Positions 25,195-36,855 of a stretch of DNA of 64,000 nucleotides are shown piece by piece (the stretch's first letter is position 1; every line of letters starts with the position of its first letter). The position numbers were made by a program, and so were the translations under genes. A model generated the notes under the pieces. That model saw only the letters and a list, made by a program, of their open reading frames with translations, did no database searches and was not told the origin of the DNA. Origin of the DNA: Coleophoma eucalyptorum (lineage: Eukaryota > Ascomycota > Leotiomycetes > Helotiales > Dermateaceae); NCBI GenBank assembly GCA_026120035.1, contig JALRME010000002.1, forward strand, positions 2,356,001 to 2,420,000, given 5' to 3'.

Positions 25195-26442
25195 ATGAAA
25201 CAAGCATGGTCTTTGGCAGAGGCGTGGACGGAGCTTGCTATTGCGACCGTATTCACAATCGGTCGGATGACTGTAAGGATACACGCTGTAGGGTGGCGAG
25301 GATTGATGGGCCATGACTACACTGTAATACTTATTTTTGTGAGTATACCACTTTCTCGCAGATCGGAAAATAGATATGGTATGCTTACCATTTGAAGGTT
25401 ATGTTTGCGCTACGGATTAGTATGGCTCAGGTAGTTGGTGAGTACCTATCAAATTATCGGCGCATAGCTGGGAGGTTAAGTTAACAAACCTAGAAAATTC
25501 ATACAAAAGTATGCCAGAACAAATAAACAGCCCACCCGGCGCGCTGCAACACGACCCACCAAATATGTTAGCAAAAGCGAATTATACTCAGAAGCTGGAA
25601 TACACGTCACAACTTCTATATATTCTTTTCATTTACGGCGCCAAAGCCTCATTGCTATTCTATTATAGCACTTTCAAGTACGTCTATGGCATTTTCTGGG
25701 AGAAGACCTTGGTACTGATCGTCATTAGCTATGCCAGCATATGGCAAAGGCGTCGGATGCTCCAGTTCACCATCGCGGTTGTCGTCATTACCTTCATTGT
25801 AATGTTCGGTGTTGCTTTGGGAGATTGTACATCGATTTCAGATCATTGGCGAACAGACTCACCAGGGTTCAGTACGTTGAGGACAAGAGCAAGACTAGCA
25901 ACTGTCGCTGACTCCGTAATAGAGGCATGTCAGTCGTCCAATCTATGCGCATGGACAATGTTCCTGTGCCATGTCATGTAAGTGGGCCGCGGAAATCGCG
26001 CACTCGGTAGCGATATGCTGACTTAATGATAATACAAAGATCGGATTTGGCGCTCCTTGTTGTTCCACTTCCGGTACTGTACTCATTATGGGATACGCGT
26101 CTGCCAGTCGTCCGGTAAGCAATTGAAAAGGTGGTGGATCTGGTTGGTGGACTTGGTCTTACAAATACACATAGCAAGCTCCTACTCGCAGCAATGATTT
26201 GCAGTGGGTTCTTCACATTAATCGCCGCGATACTTATCTTCGCCCTCGTCATGAACCATGGCAGCGTTAGAGAGATAATAGGATGGTCGAGACGGGAACA
26301 GGTGAGTTCAAGTGATGGCATATCAATCGATAATCTATCCACTGACTTTTTGGCCACGTTAGTTTATCTGGTTGGTGTTGTTAAACATCCCAGCGTTCAT
26401 GACACCTTTCAAGTCAAGAATACTGTCGGGTTCGAAAGGTGA
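25195..26442 (+). CDS. Pth11-like / fungal rhodopsin-domain integral membrane protein
   Basis: Six exons, 25195-25338, 25398-25437, 25494-25677, 25750-25977, 26040-26114 and 26175-26442, close in frame at 312 residues. The N-terminal WTELAIATVFTIGRMTVRIH, the HDYTVILIFVMF segment and later helices (LLYILFIYGAKASLLFYY, FTIAVVVITFIVMFGVALGDC, SDLALLVVPLPVLYSLW, LLLAAMICSGFFTLIAAIL) follow the plan of the fungal rhodopsin-domain proteins, a large family that includes Pth11-like receptors. The last part is unlike the family: after WSRREQ the usual final helix is missing. A GTGAGT donor follows directly, so a further intron or C-terminal decay is possible. No CFEM domain is present. The family is clear; the ligand and function are unknown. 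Confidence 0.75.
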
Positions 26443-26765
26443 CGGGAGTCTCATGCTTGGCGAGGTGCAAGACGTCACATCGAAACAGATATCTCGGAGG
26501 ATAGAGAAGGAGCAAATGACAACTTCGTCTACTATTGTTTGATAGGATCTTATTTCGAGATATTACTGCCAAAATTGTGGAAGAATGTTCATTTAGAGTA
26601 TTTGAACCATTTTGGTGTCCGTATAAGAGCTAAGTGAAGGAGAGACTCAACATAACGAACTCGCTTACCTACGTAATTGCGTACGTCCACTTCAGCACAA
26701 TCAACACCAAGAGTCAATATGTACAACCGATTTTACAATTCTCTCTTTATCTGTTGGATTTGAAC
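26443..26765. other. Convergent 3' intergenic region
   Basis: About 320 bases between the stop of the seven-TM gene (plus strand) and the stop of the monooxygenase (minus strand). No gene is seen. Confidence 0.5.
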
Positions 26766-28126
26766 TCAAAAGGGTGCCTTCTTAAATCCCTCTTCGGCCT
26801 CCTTATACGCATCATAGCCATACAACCACGGCTGTACCCTCGGACAAGTCCACCTAGAAGGAAAATCCGCCTTAAGCTCACCACCTAGCATACCCAGCAT
26901 CAGCTTGTCTCTAGCCTCCTGCTTCTCACCATCTGGCAAATGGAAATCTTCTCTCTGCTTGAACGTCTCCTTAGCAATCTTCTCTCCTCGGTCTTTTCTC
27001 AGTTCCTGATAGAGTGCTGCAGCCTTTGGCAGTTGTTCGGCTCGCGTCTCGTACTTTACTTTGCCAAGTAGGTAACCTAATACGGCTCCATCTTCGCAGG
27101 AGGAATTGGCACCTTGTGCCAGGTAGGGAAGCATGGGATGACAACAGTCACCTGCCATAAGGAAGGTTCCTTCTTTGTTGGCCCATTCTGGTAGAGTGTC
27201 CACCCACATCAGCTTCCATTTCGCGACACTCTTGACCTGGTTCAAGAACTTGCGAAGGACGGGATCCCATCCTTCGAAAAGTGCGCGCATCTCCTCAAGA
27301 TCACCCTCCGTCTTCGACACATCTGGAGGCAGGTTATCGGGACAGAGCAGCACGATATTGTATACGCTGCCAGCCCGCATCGTATACGCAACGACATGAG
27401 TACCGCCGCCTACCCAGAAATTTACATTCGAAGCTTCAACGAAAGCCGTCAGCTCCTCTGCGTCAGGCCCGTGCATGTCGGCCGTATTGATAACGATACG
27501 ATATGCCAGATCGCCGGTCAAGATAGCTGGAGAAGGTTTTCCGAGGAATTGGCTACGTGTAGCACTCCACAAGCCATCTGTGCACAGTACCACGTCGCCT
27601 TTGACGGTCTCTCCGGATTCAATCGTCACCTCGGCATTTGCGAAGTCGACCGAGGTGACTTTGGCAGCGAGGCGGAATGTCACTCCTAGCTCTTCACATC
27701 GGTTCGCCATCGCTCGTTGTAAATCCACGCGATGCATGCCCCAGAAGGGCGACCCATAATCGGCATCGATCTTTTCTTGGAAATTAGGGGAGTGTGCTAG
27801 GAGCTTCGTGCCGTCGAAGCGGTTGACTGAGAGCGATTTTGGAAAGGTTGCTTTCTCGACCAAGCCATCGTAAATTCCCCAAGGCTTGAATAACCGCGTG
27901 GCATTGGGAGTAAGTTGTAGACCAGCCTAGAGCCAAGAGAGCCAAGTCAGATCATAGATTATTTGACAGATGCAATATGACAATGATTCAGACTTACGCC
28001 TATTTCTGCCAGTTCCTTCACTGATTCCAGTATTGTGACCTTGTGATCTGGGTTTGCGACCTTGGTAGAGAGCCCAGCCGAAAGTCCAGCAAGGCCAGCG
28101 CCAATGATGATTAGATGAAGCGACAT
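26766..28126 (-). CDS. FAD-dependent aromatic monooxygenase (salicylate hydroxylase-like)
   Basis: Exons 28126-27998 and 27926-26766 give 429 residues. The N-terminal dinucleotide-binding motif is IIIGAGLAGLSAGLS, with an acidic strand end (VTILES). The middle DG motif is CTDGLWSATR, and the second FAD motif is AGDCCHPMLPYLAQGANSS; together these define the class A flavoprotein monooxygenases of the PF01494 type. Such enzymes use NAD(P)H and O2 to hydroxylate aromatic substrates, sometimes with decarboxylation. The start at 28126 is the ATG directly before the Rossmann strand. No targeting signal is seen, so it is probably cytosolic. It stands apart from the cluster at 47-64 kb, which has its own monooxygenase. 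The substrate cannot be read from the sequence. Confidence 0.9.
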
Positions 28127-29072
28127 ATTGTGTCTGTGTCTCCGGGGGAAAGACACCGTTCTTTCTTGGAGAATCTCGAGATCTAGATTACTTTTTGCGA
28201 CAGATGCAATGAAGGCAGGTTTGCCCACTCTTTTATCTTATGCGCTGACCGGGATTGTGTCGTCCACGCTTGATCACTACAGATTTATGCAGGAAGAAGC
28301 TCGGCGCCTAAGCAAGGTACTTCGAGTGCAGGTGGGAGTTCAAGTGCACGGAAAAAGAGAAGCTATCCGACCAGTTCCCAAATGAAATAACAACTGGCAC
28401 AGTCTGAGGATAAAAGGGATGAGATGGAGAGCAGGAGGGAACAACGTCGCAGCAAGAGAACTTCCCCCCAACATAAATCGGACCGCGTCCACTTCTCTTC
28501 GCACCCCTCTTTGCCAGATTGGGGTGGAAATGGCATCTCGGTGATTGCGGGGTGTTCTTGGCACGAAGGGCCGATAGAGCGTGGAGTGTGGGGATGCGCG
28601 CTACCTGTGGGAGCGTGTGGGGACAATCAGTGTGTTCCCCGTCCCGTCCACTTACGAGACCCGGCTGACAAGGTCGGCAACGTACTGCGATGCTGGCTAC
28701 GTGTGGTCGTGCTGTATGCCGGTTTTGGTTTGCTCGGTATATAAGCACCGAGAATCTGGACATCGTACGACCTAGATTCTGTACCGCCTGGGGCACCCGG
28801 CGACTGGCTCGTATGAGAGGAAAGGCATTGTCGCAAGCTGTGAGAACAGACACGGAATTTAAGCGACGGTGCAATCACACCCGTGCTATTGCCAATCACG
28901 AGATAACTTAGAATATTCATTGACCACACACTCTATTGCACACAAAGGGCACGAAAGTTAACATGGCTGAGCGGGATATCATATCATATCAAATCCACAG
29001 TACAATCGCCCACAAGACTCCAGCCCTCCAGCACCAAATCGAAGGAAAACCCCTATTCATAATCGTTATATG
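28127..29072. other. Promoter of the monooxygenase and 3' flank of mgm1
   Basis: About 950 bases with no supported gene. Open frames on both strands at 28308-28929 lack supporting features. Confidence 0.5.
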
Positions 29073-31962
29073 TTAAAACAAGCTCCATCCACCTCTACCT
29101 TGCTCCTTCTTCCGGTCGGCTGCTGAAGGACGCCTGCTCTTCCCTTCCACCTCCAGTGCACGTAGTCCTTCCATCTTGCTGAGTACCAATTCAAGCAGCT
29201 CCTTGCGTCGGATGACTTCTAGATGAGCCTTGATCTTTGGATCTTCGCGCGCAAATCTCTCAACTTCATCTTTCCCAAGTCCTCTACCTAACCTAATATC
29301 AAGTTCCCGTGGGAAGTTGTAGTTGAATTCTGAGAGTAGCTCGACATTAAGGAATAGTACCGCCGTTGAAGTGAGCTTAGTAGCGACGACGTCGAGGAAA
29401 ATTTCTGGGCAGTAGTACTTGTTTTTCATAGAAGCACATTGCTTTGACTTCAGAGCCGCAAGACGCATTCGAAGGATTGATGCACGATCGCGGAGGAAAA
29501 CGGCTTCGCGACCTATGATATGTTAGTTTTGTGTAACGATCCTCAAGGTAACAGCAGCACATACCTTTTTGCAGCAGAGCAGAGCTAAATCCTCCAGCCC
29601 CGCTTGCCCCATCGCCCTCAACCACCACATCGCCTTTCCTGGCGCGGTCTACGAATGTCATGACATCCCGTAACTTTCTTCTACCACCAACTGTGTCTTC
29701 AACTGACTTCACAGCTGCTTCGCAAGCCTTGAGCTCATTTTTCAACACGCCTGCAACATTTTCTCGTCCTTTCGACCACTCGCTGTCCTCCATATCAATC
29801 TCGAATTTGTATGGCTTTATGCAATTCTCAACTTGATCACTAGTGCTGTAATATCTCTCATTTAGGATCCCAGAAGCAGCTTCGGTAATTGCTTGGCGGG
29901 CAAAGGGGTGTGACGCAAAAGTGGACTGCGCAATCAGCTGATCGACGTGTGCCTGAATGGCATTTGCTACGACGCTGGTAGCGACGCGTCCAACGCCGAG
30001 TTTGGTAAGAGCTGATGTAGAAGCATCGAGCTTGCGGTGCCAGTATAGGGACTCTGGGTCGGCATTTGGCAAGTCTGCAAGTGAGTCTGGTTCTGGAGGT
30101 GCTGGGGACAGGTCAGGTACTGGCCTATTCCAGTATCGTGCAGCTAGAAGGTCGAGCACACGTTGATCAAGCTCTTCCTTCAGCATCTCCCGGACCTGGG
30201 GACGTCCAAAGTGCTCAGTAAACTCTTTGAACGAGTGCTTGAACGCATCCAAGCTTTCTGCCAGGTATGACTCTGCAGACAGGGGACGATCATTATATTG
30301 GACCTTGAATTCATAAGTTGCTTCTTCCAGCTCTTGCTTGATGGCATCGCTAGTGCTTTGCAAGCTAGCAGCCATGGTCTGCTCCAGCACGTGCATCAGC
30401 TTTTTGCGAAGCGTGGTAGTACCAACACTAAGTCCGCCTTCAGGACCGTATTCTATAGGATGGGAAGAGAAGAAAGCATTCTCGTTTTTTGAGATTGCGG
30501 CAGAAATACTTCCGCTGCCTTTTTTGAAAAGGCCCGTGGATTGAGATGGTACACGAGATACCACACCAACATAACCCAATCTTAGTGGATACTTCTTGTC
30601 ATTGAGAATGGATGCCCCCCTGGGTGCGTCAACGAGATCCATTTTGGTGACAACGCCAATTGTTCGCTCTCCTCGGGGGTCAACTCTCCGACTTGCGCGA
30701 AGGGCTGTAGAATTTGCCAGATCGACATCAGCAGCTGAAATGGCTAAGATGACATTTGGTGGTTGTATATATTTATCACAGAGATCAGAGATCTTTTGTT
30801 TCAACTCCACCGGTTGGTCGTGACCCACGACTTGTATGTACCCAGGCAAGTCAATAAGCGTTAGGTCTGGAACATGAGGCGAGGAGATCGTGAGTTGAAT
30901 AGGATCGTCCGTCACACACTCAGAATCGGGAACCGCCAGATTAAGCTCTGTCAAAGTCCTCTGTATAGAAGAGAAATCGGTGATTTTGCCCAGTCCCAGA
31001 GCCGGAAATTCGCCATACTCAGCTTGGGCATCAGGTGTGTTGACCAAAGTAAGCTCAATCGGCCTTCGAGTCACCATGTTCGATCCCTTTGGCAGAAATT
31101 CGTGGCCAACAATAGCTTCTAACACTGAGCTCTTCCCTGATGATTGAGATCCGATTACCACAATCGACGGGAGAGTCAAGGCACTCGACTGGCCGACCGT
31201 CTGCAGAATACTTCGAATCTCGATCATCTTCTTGGTCAACACCATCATTTGGTCATCGCGCGCTGTCTCCTCGTTGGATCTTGAGTCCTCCTCGGTGGAT
31301 TGATCATAGCCGTATGCAGCTGCACTACCTCCTATTGCAGCAGCACCCAGTCGTGACTCTTTTGGAGGCTCGCCGCCAGGGCCCCCTTGTCCTCCTTCGT
31401 TGCCTTTTCCTTCTCCGATTTCTTCGTGTATTCTGAGCACTTTTTGCATCCACTCTGGTAATTCCACCTCCGAAGTAGTATTTTGCCACCCGCGACGGGT
31501 CTGATCTGCTATATCTTTTGCGCTGTCGAAGATTCCTCCTGCAACTCCTGTAACCGTATCCTTCGTCCGGTTTATGACGTCTATGGCATATGTACCTGCC
31601 TCTACGTTTTCAGTCAGTAGAAGTCCAACTCCAAAGGATATATAATACGTACGCGCAGCTTGGTATTGGATATATGTAAAACTGGCAATTGTAGCACCGC
31701 CCAAAAGTGCTGGAAGCCTAAAGAAATTGAGGAACAGCCTCGGGAGTATCCGTACAAAAGAGGCATTTCGAACTGCTACAGCGTTTGAAAAAGGTGTGAT
31801 GCCTACAGGCCATATTCGTCGTCTTGCAGACCGTACTGCAGCATCGGACCTTAGGAGACCACCGGCCGTTGAGCTCGTATGATGATGAAATCCACGGGCA
31901 GCTTGAGTAGCAGCTCGATGCGCCTGAGGCAGAGCCCTGGCAGATAAGAGCCTTGCACTCAT
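29073..31962 (-). CDS. mgm1: Mitochondrial dynamin-like GTPase Mgm1 (OPA1 homologue)
   Basis: Exons 31962-29565 and 29512-29073 give 945 residues. An Arg/Ala-rich presequence (MSARLLSARALPQAHRAATQ) and a hydrophobic segment (LLGGATIASFTYIQYQ) target the inner membrane. In yeast a rhomboid protease cuts downstream of this to make long and short forms. The dynamin GTPase follows, with G1 GSQSSGKSS near residue 271, G3 DLPG near 370 and G4 TKMD near 438, then stalk and C-terminal assembly regions ending LRALEVEGKSRRPSAADRKK. Mgm1 drives inner-membrane fusion and cristae shape. The frame extends to a GTG at 31968, but the first ATG is 31962. It is divergent from dug3, with 717 bases between the starts. 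Confidence 0.96.
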
Positions 31963-32679
31963 ACTCACCAGGCGTAAGGTTGTGATGGTGGTGGTGTAGA
32001 GGTCGAGATCATGAGTTTTACACGCATGTCAGGAGAAAATGTGAGGGTGTTGTTGTTGATGCGGCATTGACAGATAGAAATGCATGAACAAGGTAATATC
32101 AGGCACGTGCGGGTAAATGCGGCACTAGCCACAATGAGGCGGTGCTAATTGCCAGTTATGCCATTAAGTGGCTTTTTATGGCTGTTTGCTTGGCAACTAT
32201 CCCCCTGACGTCTGATCTTCCTGCCTTACTCATTATGCCTTCTCACAAAAAAACTCCCCAGCCTTGAGCTAAAGGTGCAGCTGCGATAAACGTATTATTG
32301 GCTTCAAGCTCAACATTTGCTGGCCGTTTGCCACGTTGTTATCTAAGAGCTTCCATTCAACGGGTGATAAGACGCAAAATTTCTTTTGTTCAACTCCAAA
32401 AATATTCCGCCCGTCTCTTCCACAACTTTCTTTTTTGTGGCGAGAATTGCGCCATAAGGCCTTGACTCCTTCTTTCAGCCTCGTCCCCTTATAGCTCCTA
32501 TAGCTGGAGAACCACCCATTCATTCACCTCACCAACAGGCAATCTCACTACTGCTACAACAGACCACTGCCGAGGCCTCATTACCAGACACTGGAATCAC
32601 TTAGACGTCCCAACTTCAAGGCTCCGATTTCACGCCGAAGTTATACTACACACGCGCATGCGACAACGTTGACGCCAAG
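31963..32679. promoter_or_regulatory. Divergent promoter region of mgm1 and dug3
   Basis: The two starts face away from each other across 717 bases. A CACGTG E-box-type hexamer lies at 32104-32109. A pyrimidine- and CA-rich run just before 32680 is consistent with a fungal transcription start region. No further site is claimed. Confidence 0.5.
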
Positions 32680-34299
32680 ATGTGCCGGTTCCTAGTAGGT
32701 CACCTCCAACGTGAAGCTGAGCTCCTCTGATATTTTGCAGGTGTACAAGGGCAGTGATGAGATTCTGCTCTCGAAACTAATCCTTGACCCATCACATTCG
32801 ATCTTAACCCAGTCTTTCGACTCTCGTCTACGCCTTGTAGGTCTCCTTTCGTGTTTGAGTCATTCCTGAACGACAACTGATATCTTGCAGGACATGAGAA
32901 GACCGCATAATGGCGACGGATTTGGAATTGGATACTACACAGAACCCAAGCTTGGCCCCGAACCCTGCATATTTACCTCCACGATACCTGCATGGAACTG
33001 TGTAAACCTTCAGCGAATTGCCTCGAAGACGGCTTCTCACCTCATCTTTGCACACGTCCGAGCCACAACTGAAGGATCTCTCAGTGACGACAACTGCCAT
33101 CCTTTCTGCCATGGCAGTCTCATGTGGATGCATAATGGTGGCCTTGGAGGTTGGAAGCACATCAAACGACCCTTGGGAGCTAGATTGGCAGACAAGTGGT
33201 TTTTGGGAGTGCATGGAGGAACAGACAGTGAATGGGCTTTTGCGTTATACTTGGATACATTGGAGAGAATGGGCCACGATCCGAGTTCACCACCTGCTGA
33301 AGGCTTTGGACCAAGTGTGCTCCGTCAGGCAATGCTGAAGACCATCCAACAAATCAACGACTTTATCAAAGAGATTCCTCAAAGCATTATTGATATGGAG
33401 AAGCTGGACACAAGAAGTCTACTCAACTTTGCCCTAACTGATGGCCATAGTGTCGTCTGCAGTCGATATGTTAGTAGTGCAACTGATGAAGCTGCCAGCC
33501 TTTACTACTCTTCTGGCACTACATGGGAGGCCAAGAGCAGGAAAGGTGACTATCAAATGGACAGAAGGGACAAAGGAGCCGATGTTGTTTTGGTTGCTAG
33601 TGAGCCGTTGACTTTCGAGAGAGGTAATATCACGAGTTTCCATATTCGCAGTAGGTCGACTAATGATTAACAGAGAGCTGGGTGACCGTTCCAACAAATT
33701 CAATCCTCACAATCCACAAACAAACAGTCATGGTCCACCCTATAATTGACGAGTATTACAGCTACAATCCGTATCATGCCCGATCATCACAATTTGCCCA
33801 GGATAAGGGCCTTGTTACGAATGAGAAGTCGGCCAGCCCAGGCGCAACGACCCCAAGTGCAGGCAAACCAGAAAACAAGACACATCTTGCACCGTCAAAT
33901 CACTACGAGACTGTCCAAAGTCTATCGCCTCAAATGCACGCTCGATCCAATTTGCATGACATTTCGCGAAGCTCTACACCTGGTACAAACTCGACAACTT
34001 CAGCACCAGAACGATCGCCAGTTCCTTACCATCGGGACTTGAGTCCAAGTGAAGATTTCCGACGTCTATCTTCTCTTAGTGATGCTTCAAGCTCCCAATC
34101 CAAAACCCAAGAACAAGGGAATACTAAGAAAAAACGAGAACCTATTCCCGGCAACTCTCAACAGCACAATACGCTAAACGTGCATTCTTACACATCTTCA
34201 CCACAGAATGCCAGTCCGCCCAGAAGTCCAACGTCAAGGAGCTCATTTGGTGATCCTGCTAAGATCGCGCAGTATTTCCCCGAGCTGCATACTCAATGA
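32680..34299 (+). CDS. dug3: Glutamine amidotransferase Dug3 (glutathione degradation)
   Basis: Exons 32680-32694, 32741-32836, 32891-33623 and 33674-34299 give 489 residues. The first exon encodes only MCRFL: removal of Met exposes the catalytic Cys2 of a class II (Ntn-type) glutamine amidotransferase. Family blocks follow, including RRPHNGDGFGIGYY, HVRATTEG and NCHPFCHG...MHNGG. Exon 4 continues the conserved part (ESWVTVPTNSILTIHKQTV, then VHPIIDEYY). Its Ser/Pro-rich tail of about 150 residues looks disordered and ends YFPELHTQ. In yeast, Dug3 acts with Dug2 to cleave glutathione outside the gamma-glutamyl cycle. Without the last intron the frame would stop at 33670, losing the VHPIIDEYY block, so the splice at 33624-33673 matters. 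Confidence 0.93.
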
Positions 34300-34831
34300 G
34301 CCAGTCATTCCAAAGCGAAGACTCCCTCGTTTTTATGGACTTCCTTCAGAATTGCGTGGATTTATTTGTTCCTGTTTTTCGTTATGAAAACAAACTTAGC
34401 GAGTATTATGGTGTTTTCCTTTTTTGAATCTTTTTCTCTTGTCCAAGGTAGCATGAGTTCGCAAAATGGGTTACTTTGAGGAGTCTTGAGAATTTGATAC
34501 TGTATTCCAATTTGTACATTATGAACTACGTGTTAGGAGTCTTCAAATACCATTTCTTGATAAGTAAGGGTAGGGACGGGTTAGATGCATAGTCGGTTCT
34601 CCATAAAATTCAAATTGGCTTCATTTAGTTCCCTCGAAAAAGGTGGCTTCATCGATCTGTTTCCCCCCATGAGATAAACACCGCTTCAAATAACGCCCGC
34701 CTAAACAGTGATCATAAGTCGTTTCCCCGCGCTCTCCCATAAAAGATACAGAGTAAGATATTCAACACAGGCAAGAAATTTCGTAGAACGCGCAACAGTC
34801 TAGATCCGACTGACGGCCTTATAAGTCAAGT
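34300..34831. other. Convergent 3' region between dug3 and zrg17
   Basis: About 530 bases, AT-rich with T runs near 34410-34440 that suit polyadenylation of both genes. No gene is seen. Confidence 0.5.
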
Positions 34832-36379
34832 CTATCCATCAATATCGAACTGCATTGTGATCTCCCAGCGCATACTCCCACCTTTCCCATATCCACCACC
34901 AAGTCGATTCCTGACCAACCCCGTAATCCGCTCCCTCAGCTTTTGTAACGCAATATCATCCGCACCTCTAACCCTCACCTTCAAATTCGCCATGCAAAGC
35001 CCATAATGCACCTGCCAAAAGCGAGCTTCGTCCACTCCGCTAATACTTGGCTCGGCAGTGATATCACGCATGACCTCCGACACGCCTTTGCCCGAATACG
35101 ACATCAGGAGCATCAGGCCTTGAGCGACCGCCAGTCGAAAACCCAGGACAAACATTGAGATGGCGATGACGCTGCACATTAGGCGGTCGAGCCAGAGGTA
35201 GAAGGTTACTGAGAGGAGCGGGAGAAGGAGCATTATTGCGGAGCAAGAGATGGTGAGGAAGTGTGAGGGGTTAGAGAGAACGGAGGGTAAGGACGCAATG
35301 AGGGAGAAGCGTAAAGCTTTGGATATTCGTGCGTGGTTTTTCAAGGCGTATGCAGATGTGAGGGTTGCGAGGATAGAAAGGAATGCGGCGGGATCGACGG
35401 AGCCATGTGAGATTCTCTGGTGGCTGTGGGGATGGTGTGGTTTATGTGAGCCTAAAGATTCTAGGACATGCTTGAGATTGTGTGATATCAGATCAAATCC
35501 CATAAACAATAGGAAAACGGACATGGCGAAGCCTGCGAGGACTTCTGCTCGCTCTAGCCTGCCCTATGTTAGTATATATCTAAATAAAGACAGCAATTGT
35601 ACATACCCAAAGGGATGACGAATACTTGTTCGCTTCCAGACTTCAAAATTACAGAAGACATCTACAACTACGCAGATGGTAGCGCTAATGGCATCGAAGA
35701 AGATAAGATGTGAAAGAGCTGTCAATGCTAATGATCCTGCAGCGCTGTATAGAACATATGCTGCTACAAGCGCATGGCAAATACACCACCCAAACCTCGT
35801 TTGCTGCTCCTTGGACATGCTCCGCCATGCCTCCTTAAACGTGGGTATCGGTAGGGAAGGTGGAATGGCTAAAGGGGCTCGTGGAGGAGGCTCGAGAAAG
35901 ATTTGATGCTGTGCGGACACACTACTGTGCTTGTATCGGTGACCTCTGCGTTGTCCCATGCTCTATAACTTGTCAAAATGGGTTACAGGCATCAATTGGA
36001 GCTCTCTTACAGATTTCACAACTGGCGCATCCGAATAGGTCTGAGTCTGGAAGTTAAAGGGGTTGCGTGGCGGCGGCGCCCCCAGGCTGCCGTCGCTCTT
36101 CATACTGACACTTGGGCTTCGAGGACTTCGAGGAGAGAGGCCAGCAGAAGGTGGCAGAGGCGATTGCATGGAGCCAAAAGGATGGCTTGGGAAGACATCG
36201 GTTCGGGGAGACAAGGCATTTGAGTCGAAGGTGATGGTGGAGCGCACGGTTCGAGGAGAGCCGTTGAGGAGCCCCAATCTAGCAGCCTTCGGAGAGTCCT
36301 TTGGAGAGTCCTTGGAGGAGATGGGGGTTGGAGGCGTGGGAGTGCGTGGCGGCGCGGGGACAGGGTAACTTGGAGCCAT
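34832..36379 (-). CDS. zrg17: Cation diffusion facilitator family zinc transporter subunit Zrg17
   Basis: Exons 36379-36011, 35962-35607 and 35558-34832 give 483 residues. The first 125 residues are Pro/Ser-rich and probably cytosolic and disordered. The conserved stretch MGQRRGHRYKHSSVSAQHQI leads into membrane helices (for example CHALVAAYVLYSAAGSLALT and SHLIFFDAISATICVVVD) and HPFGLERAEVLAGFAMSVFL across the second intron. A short His-rich loop (HKPHHPHSHQRISHG) precedes further helices, and a cytosolic beta-rich C-terminal domain ends the protein. Yeast Zrg17 works as a heteromer with Msc2 (Cis4 in fission yeast) to bring zinc into the early secretory pathway. I chose the acceptor at 35559-35560 because it gives the conserved HPFGLERAE. 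Confidence 0.9.
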
Positions 36380-36855
36380 GATGTTGAGACGACGATGGAT
36401 GGGATTCTATATGTGGAATCTCTGTGTCTCGGACGGTGGGGTGTAGCATGGAGGAGAAAAAGTGGATGTTGGCACGTCAAATAAACAAGGGCGAGTACTG
36501 CACTCGAGGAAATGCCAACGCCAAAGCCTACGCCAGTGCAGATGACGGCGGCTTCTCCAGGCGGGCTGGGCTGGTGGGTTTGTGCAGCAGCCCCTTGAGT
36601 AGCTGCCGGTAGTGCAAACGATGCCTGAGCTCGCAGAACATGCAAGGCTGTGGCCCGATCTAGCTAGGGCAGCATGCTTGAAAGGAGCACTAGAAACGGC
36701 AGCCAATCTAGGCTCGACTCCAGCTCTACCTTTGGTCAGCGGAGGGATGGGAGCTTCTGCCCGCCTCACTGGTTGTTTGCACGTCTAGGTCCATCGATGC
36801 TCCTGCCGTGATAGCTCTGCCAGCTCTGACCAGACAGGAGAACCCCGATATAGCC
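36380..36855. other. Divergent promoter region of zrg17 and the two-TM protein
   Basis: About 476 bases between divergent starts. No individual regulatory site can be named. Confidence 0.45.

Noticed and set aside
33682..34299. Separate gene downstream of dug3
   Set aside because: The intron 33624-33673 joins it in frame to dug3 and restores a conserved family block, so it is the last exon.
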